DNA of 64,000 nt from UBA4416 sp040376995 (GTDB lineage: Bacteria > Bacteroidota > Bacteroidia > B-17B0 > Aurantibacillaceae): assembly GCA_040376995.1 (NCBI GenBank), contig JBEIPP010000001.1:1-64000 (forward strand), read 5' to 3'. The translations under genes and the position numbers were made by a program. Under the pieces are notes generated by a model, which worked only from the letters and a program-made list of their open reading frames with translations, did not search any database and was not told the origin of the DNA. Below, in pieces: positions 17,369 through 26,047 of the stretch (within the stretch, counting starts at the first letter, position 1; the number at the start of each line of letters is the position of its first letter).

Positions 17369-18228
17369 AACATTATGTTATTTACACTGCCTACAAGTAT
17401 GGCACTGAATGGATTACTTAATGTTGTTACAGTGCCTGAAAATACTAAGGAGCTGAAATTACCGCCAACATTAAACTTAAGCGTTGGTCTTCCGTTTTGC
17501 CTCAATATAGTTCCAGCCAAAATAATTTGTGGCTGATTTGTGGAAACAGACTGGCTTATATTTCTATTATTTCCGCTTTGGTCATACCAAATGCTTACGA
17601 AGCCACTGTTGGCACCAACAAATGTTTTTAATGCTACCGTGTCCAAGTCGCCATTGGCAGTAAAACCAATATTACTCGTGGCATTATCACTACTTCTCCT
17701 CACTTGAATGGCAAAACCAGCATAAGCGCATCTTAATTTGCGTAAACTAAAGGCTGCCGCAGAAGCTACACTAATAGCACTTAAAGGGTTAGAAGCCATT
17801 ACAAATGTTTTAAGAGTTATAGTGTCTAAATCCCCATTTGAATTAAACCCAATATCTCTTGTAGCATTATCGCATGAACGACGAACGTTGATAGCGTTTC
17901 CAGAATAGGCACATCTCAATTTTCTTAAACTGTAAGCACCCTCTGCAGTAGGACTTATGGCGCTCAATGGATTGCCTGAAAAAACAAAATTCTTAAGAGC
18001 AACTGTATCGAGTGTTCCGCAGGAAGTAAAACCAATGTTGGTAGTGGCATTGTCGCAATCTCTGCGTACTTGAATAGCGTTGCCTGTGTAAGTTGAAACT
18101 GTCTTTCTTAAACTATAGGATGCGGCAGCATTATAACTTACCTGAGCTATTGATGTATTTAAGAATAGCAAAGAAAATAAGGCAGTAATAAATACATTTA
18201 AAGAAAGTCTTAATTGCAAATTTATCAT
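17323..18228 (-). CDS. T9SS-secreted LamG-like repeat protein, N-terminal part (frameshifted gene)
   Basis: N-terminal 302 residues of the same gene. ATG at 18228 is preferred to the TTG one codon earlier. A signal peptide ends at SIAQ. Three tandem units of about 62 residues follow, each with the pattern YSLRK, then QVRRS-DNAT, NIGF, GDLDT-ALK-FV. This pattern is found in front of LamG-like domains and in alpha-L-arabinofuranosidase B type catalytic domains. The third unit runs into a WYDQSGNNRN-type LamG domain. The frame then leaves the homologous reading near 17369 and stops at 17323. Possible roles are adhesion or glycan binding; no catalytic residues could be identified. Confidence 0.72.
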   Translation of the reverse strand: MINLQLRLSLNVFITALFSLLFLNTSIAQVSYNAAASYSLRKTVSTYTGNAIQVRRDCDNATTNIGFTSCGTLDTVALKNFVFSGNPLSAISPTAEGAYSLRKLRCAYSGNAINVRRSCDNATRDIGFNSNGDLDTITLKTFVMASNPLSAISVASAAAFSLRKLRCAYAGFAIQVRRSSDNATSNIGFTANGDLDTVALKTFVGANSGFVSIWYDQSGNNRNISQSVSTNQPQIILAGTILRQNGRPTLKFNVGGNFSSLVFSGTVTTLSNPFSAILVGSVNNIMLVCLDGATIVALVRV

Positions 18229-18317
18229 CAATATACATAAACGTTATTATTTTACTAATATACACAAAATACAAATATCTTAATGCTGCAAGGTTATGTT
18301 ATTTTTAAATTAGTATT

Positions 18318-20309
18318 TTATCTAGGATATTCAATCCTTACATGATAAATATTCATCAATCGTTTTTTAAAGATTTTTTTTATTTGGTTGATATCTCTGA
18401 ATGTAATATCGGCATTAATAAATTGATTTTCGTTTATTTGATGATTGATAATTTTATCTACTAACTCATCAATTGTAATGGCATCGTATTTTTTTAAACT
18501 CCGTGATGAGGCTTCTACACCATCAGCCATCATTAAAATAGCAGTTTCTTTACTAAAAGGAATTGGACCAGGGTATCTAAATAAATCCTCATTAATAATT
18601 TCACCTTCGTGATTCTTTTTGTAGTTATGTAAAAAGTATCTAGTGGTGGTTGTTCCGTGATGGGTGCGAATAAAATCAATGACAGCCTCTGGTAATTTGT
18701 TTTCTTTGGCTATTTCAATACCTTTAATCACATGATTGATAATAATTTGGGCGCTTTCTTCAGATGATAAATCTTCATGGGGACTTATTTCTCCCACTTG
18801 ATTTTCTGTAAAATAACGCGGATTGCTCATTTTTCCGATATCGTGATACATAGCGCCCGTTCTCACTAATAACGCATTTCCACCAATCTTATAACAGGCT
18901 TCTTCTGCTAAATTAGCTACTTGAAGCGAATGTTGAAAGGTGCCAGGTATTTTTTGAGAAAGCTGTCGAAGTAATGAGGAATTTAAATCACATAATTCTA
19001 ATAATGTAAAGTCAGATATAAATCCAAACAGTTTTTCAAAAATGAAAATTAATGGGAAAGAAAAAAGAACACATATACTACTTATTAAAAATGGGATGTA
19101 ATTTTCTAAATTACTAATGGCCTGTGTAGTACTATTAACCATGTGATAGGCAATAAATGAAAACACATAAAACACAAACGTGAGTAATGCCGATATAAAT
19201 AATTTTGAGCGTTTGCCCATATCTGCTACACTAAAAATGGTTCCAATACCAGAAATAAGCTGTATAAATACAAATTCAAATTTGTCGGGAGTAAAGAATG
19301 CGCATAGTAAAATGATATTTAAGAAATTAAATAAAGAGGTTCTGCTATCAAAAAATACACGTATCAAAATGGGAACTAAACAAAATGGAACGGCATACAC
19401 ATAATTGATATTGTATTTAGCTACTATGCTAGTAATGATAACTATCAATATGATGATTAAAAAAATGAAAGTAACTTGTGAGTTTTGACTGAAAATTGAT
19501 TTTCTGAAGAATGCCAAAAACAACATCATGATACTTAGTATTAAAACGCAAATAAGCAATTGGCCAATTACAACAGACATGATAGGGGTTTGCATTTGTT
19601 GTTCATGTAACTCTTGATTATAGCTATCTAAAATGTTTTTTTGTTCAGAAGAAACAACATCATTTTTTCTCAGTATAATCTCGCCTTTTTCTACTTTAGA
19701 TTTATAAATGTAACTAGGCTCGTTTATCTCACTAGCCATTTCGTTTGAAAGCATTTCATCAAATGTTATATTGGGCTTTATTTCATTAACTAATTTAGTT
19801 AAGGATTTTGGGTCTTGAATTGTTTTGGATAATATGTTCTCAACATCTTGTTTATTTAATAATCGATTTTTGTGTGTAAGACTTACTTCGTTGTTTTCTA
19901 CAATATATATCGCTGTATCTTGATAAGATGAAGGGATTTCAGAATAACAAACGCCTGTTTTATAAATACTATCTATGTTAGAGTGTAACTCTAATTTTTT
20001 ATTGGAAGATAATTTATTGATATCATCTAAAAAATTATAGTCAATCTCACTTGTTTTTTTAAAGTAAGCAATTTGTTTTTTAGAATCTTTTTTTTCTTTA
20101 ATTAATTCGTCCTCTGTTTTTTTTATTAAAAATTCAAATGGAGAAATCAAATCATCATTTAACCAAACATCACCCGTATTAATGTAACTAGCGTCAAGAT
20201 GTTTTTGTTTTGGGAGCACATATGTGCAAATAATAAGACATAATACAAACACTATTCCTTTATACCAAAGGGCATGTTTATCTCGTATTTTCGTAAAAAG
20301 ATTATTCAC
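18318..20309 (-). CDS. 7TM receptor-type HD family phosphohydrolase (PgpH-like)
   Basis: A 663-residue membrane protein with one N-terminal membrane helix and an extracytoplasmic 7TMR-HDED-like domain (about residues 40-235). A block of about seven helices (about 240-430) and a cytoplasmic HD domain follow. The HD residues are visible: FQHSLQVANLAEEA, MYHDIGKM, FIRTHHGTT and LMMADGVEAS. In Firmicutes the family member PgpH hydrolyses cyclic di-AMP; here that substrate is inference from the family. No operon partner is evident. An 83-base gap separates it from the upstream PKD gene on the same strand. Confidence 0.9.
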   Translation of the reverse strand: MNNLFTKIRDKHALWYKGIVFVLCLIICTYVLPKQKHLDASYINTGDVWLNDDLISPFEFLIKKTEDELIKEKKDSKKQIAYFKKTSEIDYNFLDDINKLSSNKKLELHSNIDSIYKTGVCYSEIPSSYQDTAIYIVENNEVSLTHKNRLLNKQDVENILSKTIQDPKSLTKLVNEIKPNITFDEMLSNEMASEINEPSYIYKSKVEKGEIILRKNDVVSSEQKNILDSYNQELHEQQMQTPIMSVVIGQLLICVLILSIMMLFLAFFRKSIFSQNSQVTFIFLIIILIVIITSIVAKYNINYVYAVPFCLVPILIRVFFDSRTSLFNFLNIILLCAFFTPDKFEFVFIQLISGIGTIFSVADMGKRSKLFISALLTFVFYVFSFIAYHMVNSTTQAISNLENYIPFLISSICVLFSFPLIFIFEKLFGFISDFTLLELCDLNSSLLRQLSQKIPGTFQHSLQVANLAEEACYKIGGNALLVRTGAMYHDIGKMSNPRYFTENQVGEISPHEDLSSEESAQIIINHVIKGIEIAKENKLPEAVIDFIRTHHGTTTTRYFLHNYKKNHEGEIINEDLFRYPGPIPFSKETAILMMADGVEASSRSLKKYDAITIDELVDKIINHQINENQFINADITFRDINQIKKIFKKRLMNIYHVRIEYPR

Positions 20310-20392
20310 AAAACAAAAGAAAGTAATTTTTGGCGATTAAATGAAATATGTCAAGAAGTATTATGAACAATGACTTATTAATTGAATAAGAC

Positions 20393-23161
20393 TTAACGTA
20401 CCAATGTTACATGACCAACATGTGATTCATTTACTTTAGAAACTATATTTTTAAATTCACATTTCCACACATAAATATCATCCGTACATGGTTGGTTTTT
20501 ATAAGTTCCATTCCATCCATACTCTGTGTCATTAGTTTTATAAATCATCTGTCCCCATCTATTAAAAATCATAAACGTATAATTTTCTACACCAATAACA
20601 ATAGGTTTAAAAATATCATTTAAATCATCTTTGTTACCAGGTGTAAATGCATTAGGAATCCAAAATCTAAATTCAGGTAATACTCTTACTAATACGGTTA
20701 CATTATTACTGCAGGCATAATTATTTGTAATGGTTTGCGTAACATAATAATCACCCCAGGTTGCATATGTGTGTGTTGGATTAATTTCATTTGAACTAGT
20801 TCCATCATCAAAATTATAATACCAACTTACTATATTAGCAGGATTGGCAATATTGAAAAATAAAATATCAGGATCAAAAATGGTGGTTAATGTAGGAGTA
20901 GCAATAAACCCTCCAATAGGAGAAGGATTAACAGTGATGCTCGAAACTGAAATAATTTGATTAGTATCTACACAGTTGCTATTTGAAATAACAGTTAAAG
21001 TATAATTATAAACACCTACAGGACTAAAAACATGCGTTGGATTTGCCTCGGTAAACGATGTGCCATCGCTAAAATTCCATAAGTAGGATAGAGCTGAAGA
21101 TCCAGTACTTGTATTATTAAATTTTACTTCCATGGGGTCGCAACCAGTTGAAATTATAGGATCAATAGAGGCTACCGTGTTTTTATATAATTCAATAATT
21201 TGAGTTGTTGTATCTGAACAACCATTTTTTTCTGCAATTAAAATAACAGGATAAGTGCCAATACTACTATAGCTAATATTTGATATTGCTTGAGTGCTGG
21301 CAGTTTGTGTGGACGCACTTGCTCCAAAATCCCATGTTAAATTTCCTAAAGGCCCTTTAAAGTTAGTAGTGCTATTAAATGAAAAATTATTTCCATTAAA
21401 GCAAAGTCCTGTGGCAGAAGTATATGTAAAACTCGCTATTGGCGTTGAATTTACTGTAATGCTATTAATAGTTGTTATTTGGCTTGTATCAATACAATTT
21501 TGGCTTGTTATGACATTTAACGAAAAACTATAAATGCCAGCAGGAGAAAATACATGAGTTGGATTTTGAAGTGTTGAGGTTGTTCCATCGCTAAAACTCC
21601 ATAAATAAGTCATTGGTGTTCCAGCAGTGCTTGTATTTGTAAATGTGATAACTAGAGGATCACATCCTAATGCGGGAAACGAACCAATAGAAGCTTTTGG
21701 ATTTTGAAATACTTCTATTGTTTTTGTTGACGTAGCAGTACATCCATTTTCTGCAATCGTAAATGCAACAGGGTACACACCTGGAGCATTAAAACTAACA
21801 TTTGTTACTGATAGTGTATTTGCAGTTTGTGGAGTGGCATTTGCTCCAAAGTTCCAACTAAAATTTCCATTTCCTTGAAATAAACCCGAGCCATTAAAAT
21901 TAAAACTATTACCATTAAAACATTGGGCATTTGGGGTAATGTAACTTGGAGATAATAGCGGGTGTACATGAAAGACTTCTGTTGTAGTATCTCCACATGG
22001 CGTATTTGGATTTACATATAAGGTAACTGTATAGTCGCCAGGGGCAGAAAAAGTATAAGTTGGATTATATAAATTTGAAGTATCAGCTAAGGTACTTGGG
22101 TCGCCAAAGTCCCATTGATAGGTTGAGCCATTAAAACTATTATTGGAATATGTAATAGTAAATCCATTACAATATCCAGTACCTGCCCCATTGTTAGTGG
22201 TTGTTTGAGAGATAATATCAGCAGCAACTACAAATGGACAATTGATCACATTAAATTGAAAATCCCGATGATGAACTCCAATTAATTGCCCGTTTCTATA
22301 TTCGCTAACACAAACACCAACTACCCATTGACCTATAATATTTGGCACACCATTTAAAAAACCAGTTACAGAATTTATATTAATTGCAGGATTAGATGCC
22401 AGTGGATACGCTGAATTATAAGGCGCTATAAATGGTACTGCAGGATATGGAGGAGCTTCATTAATACTTGGGCAACCATTTGTACTATTAGGAACAACTA
22501 AAGGGCAGTCGGTGGATAATCCATCAAATGGTGAGCATAAGGAGTAAACTAATGAATCCCCGTCTGGATCGGTTGCTACATGGTTAAAACCTATAGGAAT
22601 GCCATTACAAATATAAATAGGAGGTCGGTTAGAAAACCTTGGACTACTGTTTGCCGCAACTACTTCGGGTCCTGGAATATGTTCCCAATAGGTAGCGCCT
22701 ACGGCACCAGGGTTTACTAAGTTCAATATTGTACCATTTCTACAACAACGCTGATAAACCACATAATAGCCTCCTGCTTTTGGCGGCAAATTAACCGTTG
22801 TTTCATAAATGGCTTCTTCGACACAGGCGTTACTTGCTGCTGTTGGGGCGCATGGACTATTACTTGTGGGGGGAACTTTGATTTTGCTGATAGGATTGAA
22901 AATACTAGTCAACACAACATTCCCTGATATATCAAAAACTGTAAATATTGCTGGATTAATTTTTCCATCTGGATCTGGATACCCTTCAAATGGGGCATAA
23001 GGCGATCCGTTAAAGCAATCTCGATAAACTTTCATATGAAGTTTATAAATATTACTACCAAGGTAGTCGTAATAAATTTCACCTCCCACAATGTGAGTAG
23101 CTTCTGCCAATTTAAAACTTAGCAAAAAAAAGAATAATAAATATATTTTAATTGTTCTAAT
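20393..23161 (-). CDS. Large PKD-repeat protein with type B T9SS sorting domain; probable ATT start
   Basis: Secreted surface protein of about 920 residues. The N-terminal half is a Bacteroidota-specific region with many cysteines (CVEEAIYE, QRCCRNG). It is followed by at least four PKD-like domains (YTWDFG- or YLWSFSDGTT-type turns near 340, 505, 680 and 770). The end is a gliding-motility-type C-terminal domain (WIPNAFTPGNKDDLNDIF...VENYTFMIFNRWGQMIY...GHVTLVR), a type B T9SS signal. The first standard start, TTG at 23125, cuts into the signal peptide. The open frame extends 12 codons upstream to ATT at 23161, giving a full signal sequence (MRTIKIYLLFFFLLSFKLAEA). No ATG, GTG or TTG exists between the upstream stop and 23125. 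Confidence 0.85.
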   Translation of the reverse strand: MRTIKIYLLFFFLLSFKLAEATHIVGGEIYYDYLGSNIYKLHMKVYRDCFNGSPYAPFEGYPDPDGKINPAIFTVFDISGNVVLTSIFNPISKIKVPPTSNSPCAPTAASNACVEEAIYETTVNLPPKAGGYYVVYQRCCRNGTILNLVNPGAVGATYWEHIPGPEVVAANSSPRFSNRPPIYICNGIPIGFNHVATDPDGDSLVYSLCSPFDGLSTDCPLVVPNSTNGCPSINEAPPYPAVPFIAPYNSAYPLASNPAININSVTGFLNGVPNIIGQWVVGVCVSEYRNGQLIGVHHRDFQFNVINCPFVVAADIISQTTTNNGAGTGYCNGFTITYSNNSFNGSTYQWDFGDPSTLADTSNLYNPTYTFSAPGDYTVTLYVNPNTPCGDTTTEVFHVHPLLSPSYITPNAQCFNGNSFNFNGSGLFQGNGNFSWNFGANATPQTANTLSVTNVSFNAPGVYPVAFTIAENGCTATSTKTIEVFQNPKASIGSFPALGCDPLVITFTNTSTAGTPMTYLWSFSDGTTSTLQNPTHVFSPAGIYSFSLNVITSQNCIDTSQITTINSITVNSTPIASFTYTSATGLCFNGNNFSFNSTTNFKGPLGNLTWDFGASASTQTASTQAISNISYSSIGTYPVILIAEKNGCSDTTTQIIELYKNTVASIDPIISTGCDPMEVKFNNTSTGSSALSYLWNFSDGTSFTEANPTHVFSPVGVYNYTLTVISNSNCVDTNQIISVSSITVNPSPIGGFIATPTLTTIFDPDILFFNIANPANIVSWYYNFDDGTSSNEINPTHTYATWGDYYVTQTITNNYACSNNVTVLVRVLPEFRFWIPNAFTPGNKDDLNDIFKPIVIGVENYTFMIFNRWGQMIYKTNDTEYGWNGTYKNQPCTDDIYVWKCEFKNIVSKVNESHVGHVTLVR

Positions 23162-23277
23162 TTTTTACAGATAACACTTTCAAAAATACCTAAAAATCAA
23201 TCGATTACCAATAAATTTAATCACTCAAATCGACCTTTTAAATAAAAAAAGTACATTAGTGCCAAAATTCTTCAACA

Positions 23278-24663
23278 ATGGAACGAAATCAAATTCAAAC
23301 TTATCTCAATTCAAATAAAGAACGCTTTTTAAGCGAATTATTGGACCTATTAAAAATTCCTTCAATTAGTGCTCGCGCCGAACACACATCCGATATGGAT
23401 AAAACTGCGGAAGCTATTAAACAACGTTTAATTGAAGCTGGCGCTGATAAAGTAGAAATATGCCAAACAAAAGGCTATCCAGTTGTTTATGGCGAAAAAA
23501 TAATAGACCCAGCAAAACCAACCGTAGTGGTTTACGGTCATTATGATGTGCAACCTGCTGATCCACTTGATTTATGGGATTCACCACCGTTTGAACCAGT
23601 AATTAAAAAAACTGAGATTCATCCTGAGGGGGCCATTTTTGCTCGTGGTGCATGCGATGATAAAGGCCAAATGTACATGCATGTGAAAGCTTTTGAAACG
23701 ATGATGAAAACAAATACATTGCCTTGTAATGTAAAGTTTATGATTGAAGGGGAAGAAGAAGTTGGTTCGCCTAATTTAGGGCCATGGATTATTGAAAACA
23801 AAGAAAAATTAAAAGGAGATATTATTTTAATTTCCGACACGTCAATTATTGCTAACGATATTCCAAGTATTGATAGTGGGTTGAGAGGTTTAGCTTATAT
23901 GGAGGTTGAAGTTACAGGCCCAAACAGAGATTTACATAGCGGTGTATATGGAGGAGCTGTTGCTAACCCAATTAATATTTTATGCAAGATGATTGCTTCT
24001 TGTCATGATGAAAATAATCATATTACGGTCTCAGGTTTTTATGATAAAGTTCAAGAGTTAAGTGCTGGAGAAAGAGCAGAAATGGCAAAAGCACCTTTTA
24101 ATTTAGAAGAGTATAAAAAAGATTTAAATATTGATGAAGAACGAGGAGAAAAAGGCTACTCTTCTAATGAAAGAACTGGTATTCGACCAACCCTAGACGT
24201 GAATGGAATTTGGGGAGGCTATACAGGCGAAGGAGCAAAAACAGTATTGCCTTCAAAAGCATTTGCAAAAATTTCGATGCGCTTAGTTCCTAATCAATCT
24301 TCAAAAGAAATTAGTGATTTGTTTATTAAACATTTTGAAAGCATTGCGCCTAAATCAGTAAAAGTAAAAGTAACGGCGCATCATGGCGGCGAGCCGGTAG
24401 TAGTTCCAATTACATCAAAAGGATTTTTAGCAGCAAGTAAAGCCATGGAAGAAACCTATGGAAAAAAACCAGTGCCAACGCGCAGTGGAGGAAGTATTCC
24501 TATTGTTGCTTTATTTAAAAAAGAATTAGGGATGGATAGTATTTTATTTGGTTTTGGATTAGATAGTGATGGTTTACATTCGCCAAACGAACATTACGGT
24601 TTATTTAATTACTATAAAGGAATTGAAACCATTCCATTGTTTTATAAATATTTCACTTCGTAA
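23278..24663 (+). CDS. M20 family dipeptidase
   Basis: Zinc-dependent dipeptidase or carboxypeptidase of the M20/M28 clan, cytoplasmic (no signal peptide), 461 residues. The metal-site motifs are present in order: YGHYDVQPADP near residue 87, GACDDKGQMYMHVKA near residue 122, and IEGEEEVGSPNL near residue 158. A DLHSGVYGGAVANP segment of the dimerisation/lid domain lies near 220, and a C-terminal SGGSIPIV and LHSPNEHYG close the site. Substrate specificity is not clear. Confidence 0.93.
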   Translation: MERNQIQTYLNSNKERFLSELLDLLKIPSISARAEHTSDMDKTAEAIKQRLIEAGADKVEICQTKGYPVVYGEKIIDPAKPTVVVYGHYDVQPADPLDLWDSPPFEPVIKKTEIHPEGAIFARGACDDKGQMYMHVKAFETMMKTNTLPCNVKFMIEGEEEVGSPNLGPWIIENKEKLKGDIILISDTSIIANDIPSIDSGLRGLAYMEVEVTGPNRDLHSGVYGGAVANPINILCKMIASCHDENNHITVSGFYDKVQELSAGERAEMAKAPFNLEEYKKDLNIDEERGEKGYSSNERTGIRPTLDVNGIWGGYTGEGAKTVLPSKAFAKISMRLVPNQSSKEISDLFIKHFESIAPKSVKVKVTAHHGGEPVVVPITSKGFLAASKAMEETYGKKPVPTRSGGSIPIVALFKKELGMDSILFGFGLDSDGLHSPNEHYGLFNYYKGIETIPLFYKYFTS

Positions 24664-24671
24664 AATATATT

Positions 24672-24704
24672 AACTCTACTAGAGTTCCAAACTCTGGTAG
24701 AGTT
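24672..24704. repeat. Palindromic element between the M20 gene and the flavoprotein gene
   Basis: Outer stem AACTCTAC / GTAGAGTT (24672-24679 with 24697-24704) and inner stem AGAGTT / AACTCT. It lies 8 bases after the M20 stop and ends 8 bases before the next ATG, so it may act as a weak terminator or as an RNA hairpin covering the start of the next gene. It looks like a dispersed palindromic repeat, but only one copy is in this window. Confidence 0.55.
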
Positions 24705-24711
24705 TAAAACA

Positions 24712-25950
24712 ATGTCTAAAAAAAACATAACAATTATAGGTGGCGGGCCAGCATCTTTGATGCTGGCTTGTTCGTTAGATGCCAATAAATTCAACATTTC
24801 TATCTATGAAAAAAATGCTGCACTAGGCCGTAAATTTTTAGTAGCTGGAAAAGGAGGGTTTAATGTAACGCATTCCGAAAACATAGCGCAGTTTACAGAA
24901 CGTTATCATCCAAAAAAATTTATAGAGCCCTTTTTAAACCATTTTTCAAATACAGATTTTAGAGATTGGTTAAAATCAATAGGTATTGAAACTTACGTTG
25001 GAACCAGTAAACGTGTATTTCCTGTTATAGGAATCAAACCTATTGAAGTATTAAATGTCATTGAATCAGTTCTTAAAAAAAACAATGTTTCAGTTCACTA
25101 TAATCATGAATGGAAAGGCTGGAATAATAATGATCTTTTGTTTTCGAATAATAGTGAAACTAAAATTATAAAATCAGATATTGTCATTTTTGCTTTAGGT
25201 GGCGCAAGTTGGAAAGTAACTGGCAGTGCTGGTGATTGGACTTCTTACTTTGAAGAAAAAGGAATTCAAATCAATTCATTTTATCCATCGAATTGTGCTT
25301 ACAAAATCAATTGGAATCAGGAATTATTAAAATTTATTTCGGGCAGAGCTTTAAAAAATTGTGAATTTTCTTGCGGTAAAACGCATAAAAAAGGAGAAGC
25401 GGTTTTAACTGATTTTGGAATTGAAGGTAGTGGAATTTATGGCTTGAGTAAAGAAATAAGATTACAGTTAATTGAAAAACAAAAAGCAGAGCTCTTTATT
25501 GATTTTAAACCAGAATTAAGTTTACATGAAATTAAAACTAGGATTGAGAACAGAGGCAAATTATCCATTAAAGATGTATTGGAAAAAAAGATAAACCTTT
25601 CAGACACTCAAATTCAATTATTAAAACATTATACCACAAAAGAAGAGTACAACCAACCTGAAATATTGAGTAGACTAATAAAGACATTTCCATTAACAAT
25701 AATAGATTTTGCGCCAATCGATGATGCCATTTCAACGGTTGGAGGCATTGCTTTAAAGGAAGTGAACGACGAATTAGAACTTAAAAAACTACCAAATCAT
25801 TATTGTATGGGCGAAATGCTTGATTGGGATGCGCCAACAGGCGGTTATTTATTACAAGCTTGTTTTAGTATGGGAAAATGTTTGGCCGATAAATTAAACT
25901 TTTCCCTCTTTGAAGAGGGTAGTCCGACAGCTGTCGGACGGGAAATATAA
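24712..25950 (+). CDS. FAD-dependent flavoprotein (HI0933 / TIGR03862-like)
   Basis: A 412-residue NAD(P)/FAD-dependent oxidoreductase-like protein of the HI0933 family. The N-terminal dinucleotide motif IIGGGPASLMLA is at residues 8-19, followed by the family motif GRKFLVAGKGGFNVTHSE. The C-terminal GGIALKEVND, MGEMLDWDAPTGGYLLQACF block completes the FAD site. Physiological substrate is not known. The last 14 or so codons come from a dispersed palindromic repeat (25904-25993): the encoded tail EEGSPTAVGREI is not part of the family fold, and the ancestral stop was probably near residue 398. Confidence 0.87.
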   Translation: MSKKNITIIGGGPASLMLACSLDANKFNISIYEKNAALGRKFLVAGKGGFNVTHSENIAQFTERYHPKKFIEPFLNHFSNTDFRDWLKSIGIETYVGTSKRVFPVIGIKPIEVLNVIESVLKKNNVSVHYNHEWKGWNNNDLLFSNNSETKIIKSDIVIFALGGASWKVTGSAGDWTSYFEEKGIQINSFYPSNCAYKINWNQELLKFISGRALKNCEFSCGKTHKKGEAVLTDFGIEGSGIYGLSKEIRLQLIEKQKAELFIDFKPELSLHEIKTRIENRGKLSIKDVLEKKINLSDTQIQLLKHYTTKEEYNQPEILSRLIKTFPLTIIDFAPIDDAISTVGGIALKEVNDELELKKLPNHYCMGEMLDWDAPTGGYLLQACFSMGKCLADKLNFSLFEEGSPTAVGREI

Positions 25951-25993
25951 AATAAACATCCTCCGTCCTGCGGACACCTCCTTCAAAGGAGGA
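25904..25993. repeat. Dispersed composite palindrome, copy 1 (overlaps flavoprotein 3' end)
   Basis: Begins with the palindrome CCCTCTTTGAAGAGGG (25904-25919), contains the perfect palindrome GTCCGACAGCTGTCGGAC (25922-25939) and ends with CCTCCTTCAAAGGAGG (25978-25993). The right end (ACATCCTCCGTCCTGCGGAC and the following block) matches copy 2 at 27563-27602 with few changes. The two ends of the element are imperfect inverted repeats of each other, so the whole can fold as one long hairpin. Confidence 0.8.
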
Positions 25994-26047
25994 AATTGCT
26001 GAATTTTCAAACAGAAATAATATCTTTACACATTAAAAATTTACATT

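Noticed and set aside
14504..18228. Tandem repeats as satellite DNA
   Set aside because: The repetition is at protein level (domains of 60-150 residues) inside one gene, not at DNA level.
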